Part shown: positions 17,006 through 25,595 of the stretch, piece after piece
Numbering within the stretch: position 1 is the first letter of the stretch
How the letters are laid out: each line of letters begins with the position of its first letter
NCBI RefSeq assembly: GCF_030503675.1
Contig: NZ_CP129964.1
Location: 3,286,001 to 3,350,000 of the forward strand
Source of the DNA: Lutimonas zeaxanthinifaciens
Lineage (GTDB): Bacteria > Bacteroidota > Bacteroidia > Flavobacteriales > Flavobacteriaceae
Reading direction: 5' to 3'
Length of the DNA stretch: 64,000 nucleotides
The notes under the pieces: model-generated
Databases searched by the model: none
Told to the model about the DNA's origin: nothing
Seen by the model: the letters and a program-made list of their open reading frames with translations, nothing else
Position numbers and translations under genes: made by a program

Positions 17006-18430
17006 ATGAAAAAAAGAAAAAAAACGAAAATAGTTGCCACCTTAGGACCTGCAACGTCTACCAAAGAAAGAATTAAAGAAATGATGGTTGCGGGGGTAAA
17101 TGTATTCAGAATTAATTTTTCTCATGCGGACTATGAAGACGTAAAAACAAGAATTAAATTTATTCGTGAGCTCAACAGGGAAAATAATTATAATGTTGCA
17201 GTTCTTGCAGATCTTCAGGGCCCGAAACTTAGAGTTGGGGTTATGGAAGAGGGAGTAGTTCTTGAAAAAGGTGATGAATTTCAGTTTACCACCGTACAAT
17301 GTACAGGGACAAAAGAAAAGGCTTATATGACCTATCAGAATTTTCCTAAAGACGTTGAAAAAGGTGAAAAAATACTTGTAGACGACGGAAAACTTCTCTT
17401 TGAGGTTCTTGACACGGACCGGGACTCTATTGTCAATGTGAAAGTACTTCGAGGTGGGCCGCTTAATTCAAAAAAAGGGGTAAACCTTCCGAATACGAAT
17501 ATTTCCCTTCCGGCTTTGACGGAGAAAGACATTAAAGATGCCATTTTTGCTATCGAGCAGGAAGTCGACTGGATCGCACTTTCTTTTGTACGAACACCTG
17601 AAGATTTGGTAAAACTAAGTGATCTGATCAAGGAAAAATCGAGTTATAAAATTCCTATTATTGCAAAAATTGAAAAGCCTGAAGCGGTTGACAATATCAA
17701 TCATTTGACCTCTTATTGTGATGGATTAATGGTAGCCCGAGGTGATCTTGGGGTTGAAATTCCGATGCAAAAGGTCCCAATCATTCAAAAAATGCTTGTA
17801 AGAAAAGCCAAGGAAGCAAGAATCCCGGTTATTATTGCAACCCAAATGATGGAATCTATGATCTCCAGTCAGATTCCGACCAGAGCCGAGGTTAACGACG
17901 TGGCAAATTCAATCATGGATGGTGCCGATGCAGTAATGTTGTCGGGAGAAACATCTGTAGGAGAATTTCCGGTGGAGGTAATCAAGGCTATGAGAAGTAT
18001 TATTGTAAGTGTTGAAGATTCTGAATTGATCGAGGGTTACGTTCAAGGAGTTAACTGTATCAATGAGCGTTATATTTCTAAAGCGGTCTGCAGCAACGCG
18101 GCCAAACTTGCCGACGAAATCGAGGCAGCTGCCATAACAACCTTGACAAATAGTGGATATACGGCATTTCAGATTTCTGCAAGAAGGCCAAAATCGAATA
18201 TCCTTGCATTTTCCGATAATCCGAGAATACTCGCTCAACTGAATTTACTTTGGGGCGTGAAAGCTCAGTTTTATGATAAAATGGTAAGTACAGACGAAAC
18301 GGTAGAAGATCTGAATAAAATTACCTTAGAAAGAGGCTATGCCAGTAAAGGTGAATTTGTGATTAATCTTACTTCAATGCCTGTTCATGACAAAGGAATG
18401 GTAAATACCCTAAGAGTTTCTCAGATTTAA
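17006..18430 (+). CDS. pyk: Pyruvate kinase
   Basis: 474 aa glycolytic enzyme converting PEP and ADP to pyruvate and ATP. The N-terminal KTKIVATLGPAT, the active-site block IPIIAKIEKPEAV with its catalytic Lys, and MVARGDLGVEIP / IIATQMMESMI are all present, followed by the smaller C-terminal domain. It is coupled to the IPExxxVDY gene. Its stop lies 7 bases from the convergent phhA stop. Confidence 0.98.
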   Translation: MKKRKKTKIVATLGPATSTKERIKEMMVAGVNVFRINFSHADYEDVKTRIKFIRELNRENNYNVAVLADLQGPKLRVGVMEEGVVLEKGDEFQFTTVQCTGTKEKAYMTYQNFPKDVEKGEKILVDDGKLLFEVLDTDRDSIVNVKVLRGGPLNSKKGVNLPNTNISLPALTEKDIKDAIFAIEQEVDWIALSFVRTPEDLVKLSDLIKEKSSYKIPIIAKIEKPEAVDNINHLTSYCDGLMVARGDLGVEIPMQKVPIIQKMLVRKAKEARIPVIIATQMMESMISSQIPTRAEVNDVANSIMDGADAVMLSGETSVGEFPVEVIKAMRSIIVSVEDSELIEGYVQGVNCINERYISKAVCSNAAKLADEIEAAAITTLTNSGYTAFQISARRPKSNILAFSDNPRILAQLNLLWGVKAQFYDKMVSTDETVEDLNKITLERGYASKGEFVINLTSMPVHDKGMVNTLRVSQI

Positions 18431-18436
18431 AAGGTT

Positions 18437-20188
18437 TCAGGATTTATTGACCAGCCTCATGCCGTCAAGTATGAGTTGCTGTGTGGACCCATCAGTAAAG
18501 TTTTGTTTAAGATAGGCACTGATTTCGTTTCTGAACACTGAGTTTTGAACGGGATCGAGCAATTCATAAATTTCCAGCGTCAATAACCAATCCTTAGGAT
18601 ATTCTGAAACAAGGGCCTCAAATATCTTTTTTAAGAATTTCTCTTCGGATCGCTTTTGGCTTCTATATTCTCGAACTTCCTGATATAGATCAAACAAGGC
18701 CAGTTCTTTATCAGAATACGTTATTTTATGTGTTTTCTCTTTAGGCACTTCAAATTGCTGGCCAAAGGAATTGGGATCCGCAATTCCTGAAAATGCCGAT
18801 ACAACTGATTCACCTACAGCCATGTCATAGACGCCCCAATCCGGATGAAATAAAACCTGATCATTTAAGGTAACTCTGCAATTACTAAATGAGATCAAAA
18901 TGATCTTTCCCTGAAGGTTTCGCTTTCCTGTAATTATTTCGCCTTCCACAACTATTCCTCCTTCAAATTTTAAGCGAGTCTTTCTGCCTTCATAGATTCC
19001 GTAAGCTTCAAGATCAGTGGGAGACATATTTTCAATAGGGAGATTAATCCCGTGAAGCTTTCCAACCGGAGATCCAAAACCTTCAAAATGATAGGATTTG
19101 TCATGCCCTATTAGTTCTTTGTTTTTATAGGCCAGAGCAGTAGGTCCAGTGGTTTTAAAATAAATTGGCCTGTGTTTATCATCAGTAAGAACATCCGAAA
19201 ATTTCCCCGATATCTGAATTCCTGTACTTAATTCAATGGTCCCGTAGTTTTTTGATTCTATAAGTTTCTGAACCCCATTTAACCCTCCGTTCCTCAGGGC
19301 CATGGAATTTGCATATTCTTCCAAAACAAAACTCAAATGTGCAAAATCTTCAGTCACAAATAATTGTGGCTGGGGTTTGGTGATGTCAAACTCCATCTCA
19401 GCCGCTGCAATGGTATACGGAATTTTCTTCACTTTTTCACTCATGCACCATTTACTTTCACCAATAGAAGATAATAATCCCGCACCATAGATTTTAGGAT
19501 TTTCCAGAGTTCCTACCAATCCATATTCAACGGTCCACCAATGCATATTTCTTATTCCCGCCATTTCACTCGGGTCACCCATATTCTTTGAAATGAATTC
19601 TATGTGTTCCTCTGCTTCAACTATTTCTGATTCCCTTGTTGAAGGATCCTCCTTTATGATGGATAAATGCCTGATTGCCTCATATAATTCAAAATCCTTG
19701 GAAGAAGAAATTGCCTTTGCCCCTATTTCTCCAAACCTACGCAAGTATTCGGCGTATTCCGGATTGGCTATAATCGGCGCATGGCCCGCCGCTTCGTGGA
19801 TAATGTCTGGAGCCGGAGTATACTCAATATGATCAATCGTTCTGATATCAGCTGCAACAACCAAGGTGTTATAGGCCTGAAACTCCATAAAAGCATTGGG
19901 TGGAATAAACCCATCTACAGATACGGCAGCCCATCCAATTTCTTTCAGAATCCGATTCATTCCTTCCATTCTTGGTATTTCATCAATCGAAATTCCCGCC
20001 ATTTTTAAACCTGGGATATAAGACTCATGAGCTACCAGGGACAAATAATCCATGTTCTTTCTCATAACATAACGCCAAACTGCTTGATTTTGAGCCGTAT
20101 ATTCATCGTAGGGTTGTTTCACAATGAAATCCCTGAGATGATACGGAAGTTTATCCAAAACCCTGTTTGAAAGATAATTTCTTTCCAT
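18437..20188 (-). CDS. phhA: Aromatic amino acid (phenylalanine 4-) hydroxylase, long Bacteroidota form
   Basis: 583 aa, about twice the length of proteobacterial PhhA. The iron ligands of pterin-dependent hydroxylases are recognisable: H131 and H136 in IIHEAAGHAP and E221 in MHWWTVEYGL. The catalytic part fills roughly residues 80-310. The C-terminal 270 residues form an extra region (GFGSPVGKLHG, GGIVVEGEIITGKRN) typical of Bacteroidota homologues, with unknown role. The enzyme would convert Phe to Tyr using tetrahydropterin and O2. A perfect 21-bp palindrome lies just upstream of its -7-like box. Confidence 0.92.
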   Translation of the reverse strand: MERNYLSNRVLDKLPYHLRDFIVKQPYDEYTAQNQAVWRYVMRKNMDYLSLVAHESYIPGLKMAGISIDEIPRMEGMNRILKEIGWAAVSVDGFIPPNAFMEFQAYNTLVVAADIRTIDHIEYTPAPDIIHEAAGHAPIIANPEYAEYLRRFGEIGAKAISSSKDFELYEAIRHLSIIKEDPSTRESEIVEAEEHIEFISKNMGDPSEMAGIRNMHWWTVEYGLVGTLENPKIYGAGLLSSIGESKWCMSEKVKKIPYTIAAAEMEFDITKPQPQLFVTEDFAHLSFVLEEYANSMALRNGGLNGVQKLIESKNYGTIELSTGIQISGKFSDVLTDDKHRPIYFKTTGPTALAYKNKELIGHDKSYHFEGFGSPVGKLHGINLPIENMSPTDLEAYGIYEGRKTRLKFEGGIVVEGEIITGKRNLQGKIILISFSNCRVTLNDQVLFHPDWGVYDMAVGESVVSAFSGIADPNSFGQQFEVPKEKTHKITYSDKELALFDLYQEVREYRSQKRSEEKFLKKIFEALVSEYPKDWLLTLEIYELLDPVQNSVFRNEISAYLKQNFTDGSTQQLILDGMRLVNKS

Positions 20189-20531
20189 AAAGCGCCTTTT
20201 TGTAAAGTTATGGAATTTAAAAATTTTAAATTCTTTGCTGCTTTCTTAATCAAATTTGAAGTCAATTGAAATTTTCACACCACAAGCCTGCATATATTAT
20301 CAATTCTCAAGATAAAAAGGCCTGAAGTGAAAAGATTTACAAATTTACTCACGAATAACGGATATAAAATATTTGCCAAATCTTGATGGTATGAATTCTT
20401 CACTAACAAATTATTGATTCAGAGGATACTTTTCAAGATTCAATTATGCTAAAAGATTTCTAAAAAAGCTTGAAATATTGAGTTTTCCAAAATCAATTTT
20501 CTCTAAATTAGCCGGAATGCAATTTCATATC
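20189..20531. promoter_or_regulatory. Divergent phhA / M14 peptidase intergenic region
   Basis: 343 bases, very A/T-rich, and the longest gap in the window. It holds a -7-like TAacTTTA for phhA (minus strand, 20210-20203) and a perfect 21-bp palindrome at 20213-20233. I saw no consensus promoter for the peptidase operon and no RNA gene. Confidence 0.5.
20213..20233. promoter_or_regulatory. Perfect 21-bp palindrome upstream of phhA (operator candidate)
   Basis: GAATTTAAAA (20213-20222) and TTTTAAATTC (20224-20233) flank one central A. It starts 25 bases from the phhA ATG and covers the region where the -33 contact would fall relative to TAacTTTA. It could bind a dimeric regulator. The A/T-richness makes chance occurrence more likely than the length alone suggests. 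Confidence 0.45.
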
Positions 20532-21989
20532 ATGATAAAATACTTATTCGTAGTATTATTGCCTCTGACCCTTCTGGGTCAAAGACAATCTTTTGACAAA
20601 GATCTTTTTGATTCTTATGCTTTATATAAGGAAGAATCATTATTCAACAGAAGGTTTAAACATGACCAAATTCGTATTCTGATCGATTCTCTTGAGACTG
20701 AAAAGGGAATTGATATTTCAAAACTGGGGCATTCGATCCAGGGAAGAAGTATCTCAATGATCAGCATGGGGAGCGGAGAAACACAAATACTTTTATGGTC
20801 CCAGATGCATGGTGATGAATCTACGGCAACGGCCGCAATTTTTGATATCGTCAATTATTTAAAATCAAATAAATCAATTCTCGAAAAAATCAGGGTCCAC
20901 TTTATCCCAATGCTCAATCCGGACGGGGCTGAATTATTCACCAGAAGAAATGCCATTGGAATCGATATCAACAGAGATGCCCTTAACCTTCAATCTCCGG
21001 AATCGAAAATTTTAAAAAGAGTAAGAGACAGCCTCAACCCTGATTTTGGATTTAACTTACATGACCAAAGTAAATTTTACAATGCCAAAAACGCAAATAA
21101 ACCAGCTACAATCTCGTTTTTAGCCCCGGCTTTTAACGCCAACAAGGACATCAATGAGACAAGAGGTAACGCGATGAGGGTCATTGTAAAAATGAATACT
21201 GTACTACAAAGATACATCCGAGGCCAGGTGGCGCGGTACAATGATGAGTTTGAGCCAAGGGCCTTTGGAGATAACATTCAAAAATGGGGAACAAGCACCA
21301 TCTTGATAGAGTCAGGAGGGCAATATGAAGATCCTGAAAAACTTGAAATACGAAAATTAAATTTTGTGTCTATTTTGTCTGCCTTTGAATCTATTGGTTC
21401 CGAGAGCTATAAATCGGCAACACTTGATCAATATCTTTCGATCCCAATGAACGACAGAAAATTTCTTGACCTGAAAATTGAGAACCTGACTTTTTCATAT
21501 CTCGGGCAAGAGTTCAAAGTTGACCTGGGAATCAAACACAAAGAGATCGAAAACACGGATCATACTGAATTTTACTTTCTCGGAAAAGTGGTCGACATTG
21601 GAGATCTCTCCAACTACTACGGGTATACCAATCTAGACGCAGAAGGGTTTGATTTCAAAATAGGAAAAACCCATCCTAAAATACTTTCTGATTTTGAACA
21701 ATTCAAAGAACTCGATTTCAAATCGCTTCTCAGCCAGGGATATTCTGAGGTTAGCATCGAAAACTTGCCTCCTGAAATAAAATTTACCCCCTTTCCAATG
21801 AACATCATTGACGTAAAAAATATCCGGATACCGAAAAACAATACGATTCCTCAAAGTCCCTTAAGACTTGAGGAAAACCCAAGCCTTATTCTTGAAAAAG
21901 AAGGTGAGGTAATTTACGCTGTCATCAACGGATTTGTTTATCATGTAAAAAAGGGAGAAAACCTGATTAAAAATGCTGTTGTCAAGTAA
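20532..21989 (+). CDS. Secreted M14-family zinc carboxypeptidase-like protein
   Basis: 485 aa from the ATG at 20532 (signal peptide MIKYLFVVLLPLTLLG); an in-frame ATG at 20478 would place 18 extra residues before the signal. The M14 zinc ligands are H93 and E96 in MHGDESTATAA and H177 in NLHDQS. N147-R148 corresponds to the substrate-binding NR pair and E260 in ILIESGG to the general base. A C-terminal region of about 200 residues has no match I recognise. It is the first gene of a run with a TonB receptor (27 bases later) and a sugar dehydrogenase. Confidence 0.85.
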   Translation: MIKYLFVVLLPLTLLGQRQSFDKDLFDSYALYKEESLFNRRFKHDQIRILIDSLETEKGIDISKLGHSIQGRSISMISMGSGETQILLWSQMHGDESTATAAIFDIVNYLKSNKSILEKIRVHFIPMLNPDGAELFTRRNAIGIDINRDALNLQSPESKILKRVRDSLNPDFGFNLHDQSKFYNAKNANKPATISFLAPAFNANKDINETRGNAMRVIVKMNTVLQRYIRGQVARYNDEFEPRAFGDNIQKWGTSTILIESGGQYEDPEKLEIRKLNFVSILSAFESIGSESYKSATLDQYLSIPMNDRKFLDLKIENLTFSYLGQEFKVDLGIKHKEIENTDHTEFYFLGKVVDIGDLSNYYGYTNLDAEGFDFKIGKTHPKILSDFEQFKELDFKSLLSQGYSEVSIENLPPEIKFTPFPMNIIDVKNIRIPKNNTIPQSPLRLEENPSLILEKEGEVIYAVINGFVYHVKKGENLIKNAVVK

Positions 21990-22015
21990 AGGAATTTTTT
22001 AATTATATAACTGTT

Positions 22016-24301
22016 GTGAAAGTATTTTCCTTCATATGGATCATTTTTCTTTTCTATACTTCTCATCTCGAAGCCCAGTTAATTCAGGGCAAAATATTAG
22101 GCAAAGACAACAGATTGGCACTAGAAGGTGTCCTTATCTGCAATAGTTCCAAAACCGACTCTGTCTTTTCAGATATCAATGGTTTTTTTCAGGTAAATAC
22201 GCCTGGAGCATATACTTTCAGCAAAAAAGGTTATTATTCAACCGATGTAATCGTACAATCAAATATCTTTGTACTGGTTTTATTAGAAGAGAAACCTTTT
22301 GAGCTCTCAGAAGTAGTGATAAAATCAAATCACTTTCAAAGCGAATTAAAAAAAATCTCTGCATCGATTTCGATTATCCCTGAAAACCGTATCAAAAGTA
22401 ATGACGGATTAAATTTTACACCTATTCTTAATGGTGTCCCAGGGGTATTTATGCATAGCGGAACTCTTAACACAAATAGAATTACCATCAGAGGAATTGG
22501 CTCAAGAAACCTGTTTGGAACCAGTAAGATCAGAGCCTATTACGAGGACATTCCTCTGACCAACGGATCGGGGGAAACAACACTTGAGGACATGGAACTT
22601 CAAGGGATAGCAAGAATGGAAATCATCAAAGGTCCTTCATCAAGTTTATACGGTGCTGGTTTAGGTGGAACTATTCAATTGATTCCGGACAAGGGCATGT
22701 TCAATTCATTTTTTATTGAATCGTCCTATACTTTTGGGTCCTATGGACTGGGAAAATTTTGGTTGAGTTCGAACCTGGGAAATGAAGCCAACTCGGCTAA
22801 AATAAATTTTTCCAGCATGAGCAGCGACGGATACAGAGACAATAACCAGACAAATAGACAAAATCTGACTATTTCTTCCAATCATATTCTAAATAAAAAC
22901 AATGCTTTAAATGTGATTGGGAACTTCATTGATATGAAGGCTTATATTCCCAGCTCACTGGATGAAGAAGATTATTTGAATAACCCTGAAAGGGCCGCTT
23001 TTACCTGGGCAAGATCCAAAGGGTTCGAAGATTATTCTAAATTATTGCTCGGTCTTTCCTGGGAACATAATTTCAGTGAAAACTCAAAATTAATAAGCAG
23101 TGTTTTTGGAGGGTACTTTGACTCCTATGAAGCAAGGCCATTTAATATACAGGATCAAAACATTCGTTCAATAGGCCTTAGGAGCCGGTATATAAAAAAT
23201 TCGAGCCTGATTAACCGTAAACTTCTATGGACCGTTGGAATTGAGATCTTCAATGATCAAAGCCTTCTTAAAACCTATGAAAACCTTTACCGAGACTTTC
23301 CTCCTGAAACCGGAAGTGTACAGGGGGATTTACTCAGTGATTTTGATGAGAACAGATTTTATTCAAATCTATTTACCGAATGGAAATATCATTTATCTGA
23401 AAAATTCATCCTCGATCTTGGCCTTAATTTAAATCAAACAAGTTATGATCTGGATGACAACTATAATGAAAATGAGCTCGACAGATCAGGTTCCTATAGT
23501 TTTGATCTCGTCGTATCACCAAAAGCCGGCCTGACCTTTCAAGCAGATCAGTTTCGAATGTTGTTCGCAACTGTCAGTCATGGTTTTTCTCCTCCCAAGC
23601 TGGAAGAAACCCTTTTACCGGATGGCGTGATCAATACGGATATTAAACCTGAAACCGGATGGAACTATGAAATAGGAAGCCGAGGAAAATTACTAAAAAA
23701 CAGATTTAATTATGAGATTTCACTTTATCTGATGGACATTGATAACCTCCTGGTTCCGAGAAGAATAGGAGATGATCAATTTGTTGGCGTTAATGCCGGG
23801 AAAACCTTGCATAAAGGAGTAGAAATCACATTGAATTATTTTATCCTGGACAAAAAATCCATACAATTAAGCCATTCGAACTCTTTTAGTTTCCAGAATT
23901 TTAAATTTGAAGAGTTTCAGGACCTGAATCAGGATTATTCAGGAAATGACCTTACCGGAGTACCAGATAAAACCTTTTTTTCAGAATTACATCTAAATAC
24001 ATCGTCAGGTTTTTACACTTATCTTAATTACCGGTTTACGGGACAAATTCCAATAACCGATGATAATTCTGTTTATTCGGATGCTTTCCAGGTGGTGAAT
24101 TTAAAATCGGGTTATGTCAATCGAATCGGAGATCATTTTAAGTTTGAACTTTCGGTGGGCATAAACAATATTTTTAATGAAAAATATGCTTCCATGCTTC
24201 AGATCAATGCAATGGGTTTTGGTTCTAATTCCCCGAGGTATTATTATCCGGGATTGCCAAGAAACTACTACACCAGTTTTAAATTACAATACAGATTCTG
24301 A
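22016..24301 (+). CDS. TonB-dependent outer-membrane receptor
   Basis: 761 aa, GTG start giving the signal peptide KVFSFIWIIFLFYTSHLEAQ. Residues about 21-100 form a carboxypeptidase-regulatory-like domain (LALEGVLICNSSKTDSVFSDINGFF). A plug domain follows (ITIRGIGSRNLFGTSKIRAYYEDIPL ... IEIIKGP-type motif MEIIKGPSSSLYGAGLGGTI). The 22-strand barrel ends in the aromatic LQYRF. No SusD gene is adjacent, so it belongs to the siderophore/cofactor-type receptors rather than a glycan Sus pair. The ligand is unknown; the downstream PQQ-type dehydrogenase makes a cofactor such as PQQ a reasonable candidate. Confidence 0.93.
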   Translation: MKVFSFIWIIFLFYTSHLEAQLIQGKILGKDNRLALEGVLICNSSKTDSVFSDINGFFQVNTPGAYTFSKKGYYSTDVIVQSNIFVLVLLEEKPFELSEVVIKSNHFQSELKKISASISIIPENRIKSNDGLNFTPILNGVPGVFMHSGTLNTNRITIRGIGSRNLFGTSKIRAYYEDIPLTNGSGETTLEDMELQGIARMEIIKGPSSSLYGAGLGGTIQLIPDKGMFNSFFIESSYTFGSYGLGKFWLSSNLGNEANSAKINFSSMSSDGYRDNNQTNRQNLTISSNHILNKNNALNVIGNFIDMKAYIPSSLDEEDYLNNPERAAFTWARSKGFEDYSKLLLGLSWEHNFSENSKLISSVFGGYFDSYEARPFNIQDQNIRSIGLRSRYIKNSSLINRKLLWTVGIEIFNDQSLLKTYENLYRDFPPETGSVQGDLLSDFDENRFYSNLFTEWKYHLSEKFILDLGLNLNQTSYDLDDNYNENELDRSGSYSFDLVVSPKAGLTFQADQFRMLFATVSHGFSPPKLEETLLPDGVINTDIKPETGWNYEIGSRGKLLKNRFNYEISLYLMDIDNLLVPRRIGDDQFVGVNAGKTLHKGVEITLNYFILDKKSIQLSHSNSFSFQNFKFEEFQDLNQDYSGNDLTGVPDKTFFSELHLNTSSGFYTYLNYRFTGQIPITDDNSVYSDAFQVVNLKSGYVNRIGDHFKFELSVGINNIFNEKYASMLQINAMGFGSNSPRYYYPGLPRNYYTSFKLQYRF

Positions 24302-24332
24302 AAAATCGTAACTTTATATCAAAATCACAATC

Positions 24333-25445
24333 ATGAAAAAAATTCTATTCACCGTTTGCTGTTTATCCGTTTTTTTGATCCAGTGTCAAAAGAACACTGA
24401 TTTCAAGAGTACTGACGATTTCAATTATAAAGCTGAAACAGTCGTAGATAATCTCGAAATTGCCTGGGGCTTCGAATTTTTACCTGATGGTTCGATCTTA
24501 ATTGCCGAACAAGAAGGGAAAATGATTCTTTATAAAGATGGAAACAGAACAGAAATCAATGATGTTCCAAAGGTATATTATGACAATCAGGGAGGATTAC
24601 TGGATGTAAAACTTCACCCTGATTATGAGAACAACGGTTGGATCTACTTTTCGTATTCGGGAAATACGGAGGATGATGACAAGGGCTCAAATACAGTAAT
24701 CATGAGGGCAAAGTTGAAAGATAACAGCCTCATTGATAAAGAAGTAATTTATAAGGCCACTCCCAATACAAAAAAGGGGCATCATTTTGGTTCAAGAATA
24801 GAATTCGATCATGACGGGTATTTATTTTTTTCAGTCGGTGATCGAGGGAACAGAGATGTAAACCCCCAGGATATCAACAGAGACGGTGGCAAAATCTACA
24901 GGCTCAATGATGACGGAAGTATTCCAGCCGACAATCCGTTTGTCAGTATGCCCGGTTCAAAGGCGGCCGTATATTCTTACGGGCACAGAAACCCACAAGG
25001 AATGGCGCTCCACCAGAAAACAGGAAAGATCTGGATTCATGAGCACGGACCCCAAGGGGGAGATGAAATTAACATCATTGAATCCGGAAAAAATTATGGC
25101 TGGCCCATAATCACTTATGGCATCAATTATGACGGAAGCGAAATAACGGATAAGACCGAAATGCCGGGAATGGAACAACCTATTCATTATTGGGTACCAT
25201 CTATCGCACCGAGCGGAATGGCTTTTATAAATAGTGATATCTACCCTTCCTGGAAAGGTCACCTTCTAGTGGGTTCTCTTAAGTTTCAATATCTAAATCT
25301 TGTTCGTCTTGAAAATAATGCGGTGATTTCTGAAGAAAAGCTGATGGAAGACCTTGGGCGTGTAAGAACAGTCAAAATAGGACCTGACGGTTATATTTAT
25401 GTGTCTGTGGAGCAGCTGGGAATTGTCCGGTTAATGCCTTATTAA
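24333..25445 (+). CDS. PQQ-dependent sugar dehydrogenase (GSDH/YliI type) lipoprotein
   Basis: 370 aa. A short signal with C18 (FLIQC) suggests a lipid anchor, although Q before the Cys is not an ideal lipobox. The body is a six-bladed propeller of the soluble glucose/sorbosone dehydrogenase family: IAWGFEFLPDGSILIAEQEG, GHHFGSRIEFDHDGYLFFSVGDRG, YSYGHRNPQGMALH and GEINI-type GGDEINII are all family motifs. E. coli YliI (Asd) is the nearest known relative and needs PQQ plus calcium to oxidise aldoses in the periplasm. It lies 31 bases after the TonB receptor gene. Confidence 0.88.
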   Translation: MKKILFTVCCLSVFLIQCQKNTDFKSTDDFNYKAETVVDNLEIAWGFEFLPDGSILIAEQEGKMILYKDGNRTEINDVPKVYYDNQGGLLDVKLHPDYENNGWIYFSYSGNTEDDDKGSNTVIMRAKLKDNSLIDKEVIYKATPNTKKGHHFGSRIEFDHDGYLFFSVGDRGNRDVNPQDINRDGGKIYRLNDDGSIPADNPFVSMPGSKAAVYSYGHRNPQGMALHQKTGKIWIHEHGPQGGDEINIIESGKNYGWPIITYGINYDGSEITDKTEMPGMEQPIHYWVPSIAPSGMAFINSDIYPSWKGHLLVGSLKFQYLNLVRLENNAVISEEKLMEDLGRVRTVKIGPDGYIYVSVEQLGIVRLMPY

Positions 25446-25559
25446 GTGTTTTAAATTCTGTGTTTCGGCCATTCGTATTATCACTCATATTCTTTGCAAA
25501 AATTAGATGAAACCCCTGTTATTTTATCACAAAACAGCGGTCAAAATCTAATTGTTCCG

Positions 25560-25567
25560 TATCTTTG
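25560..25567 (+). promoter_or_regulatory. -7 element upstream of gpmI
   Basis: TAtcTTTG, a full match to the -7 consensus, 28 bases before the gpmI ATG. Confidence 0.6.
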
Positions 25568-25595
25568 CACCTGAATTTTCAATACGCAACAAGCC

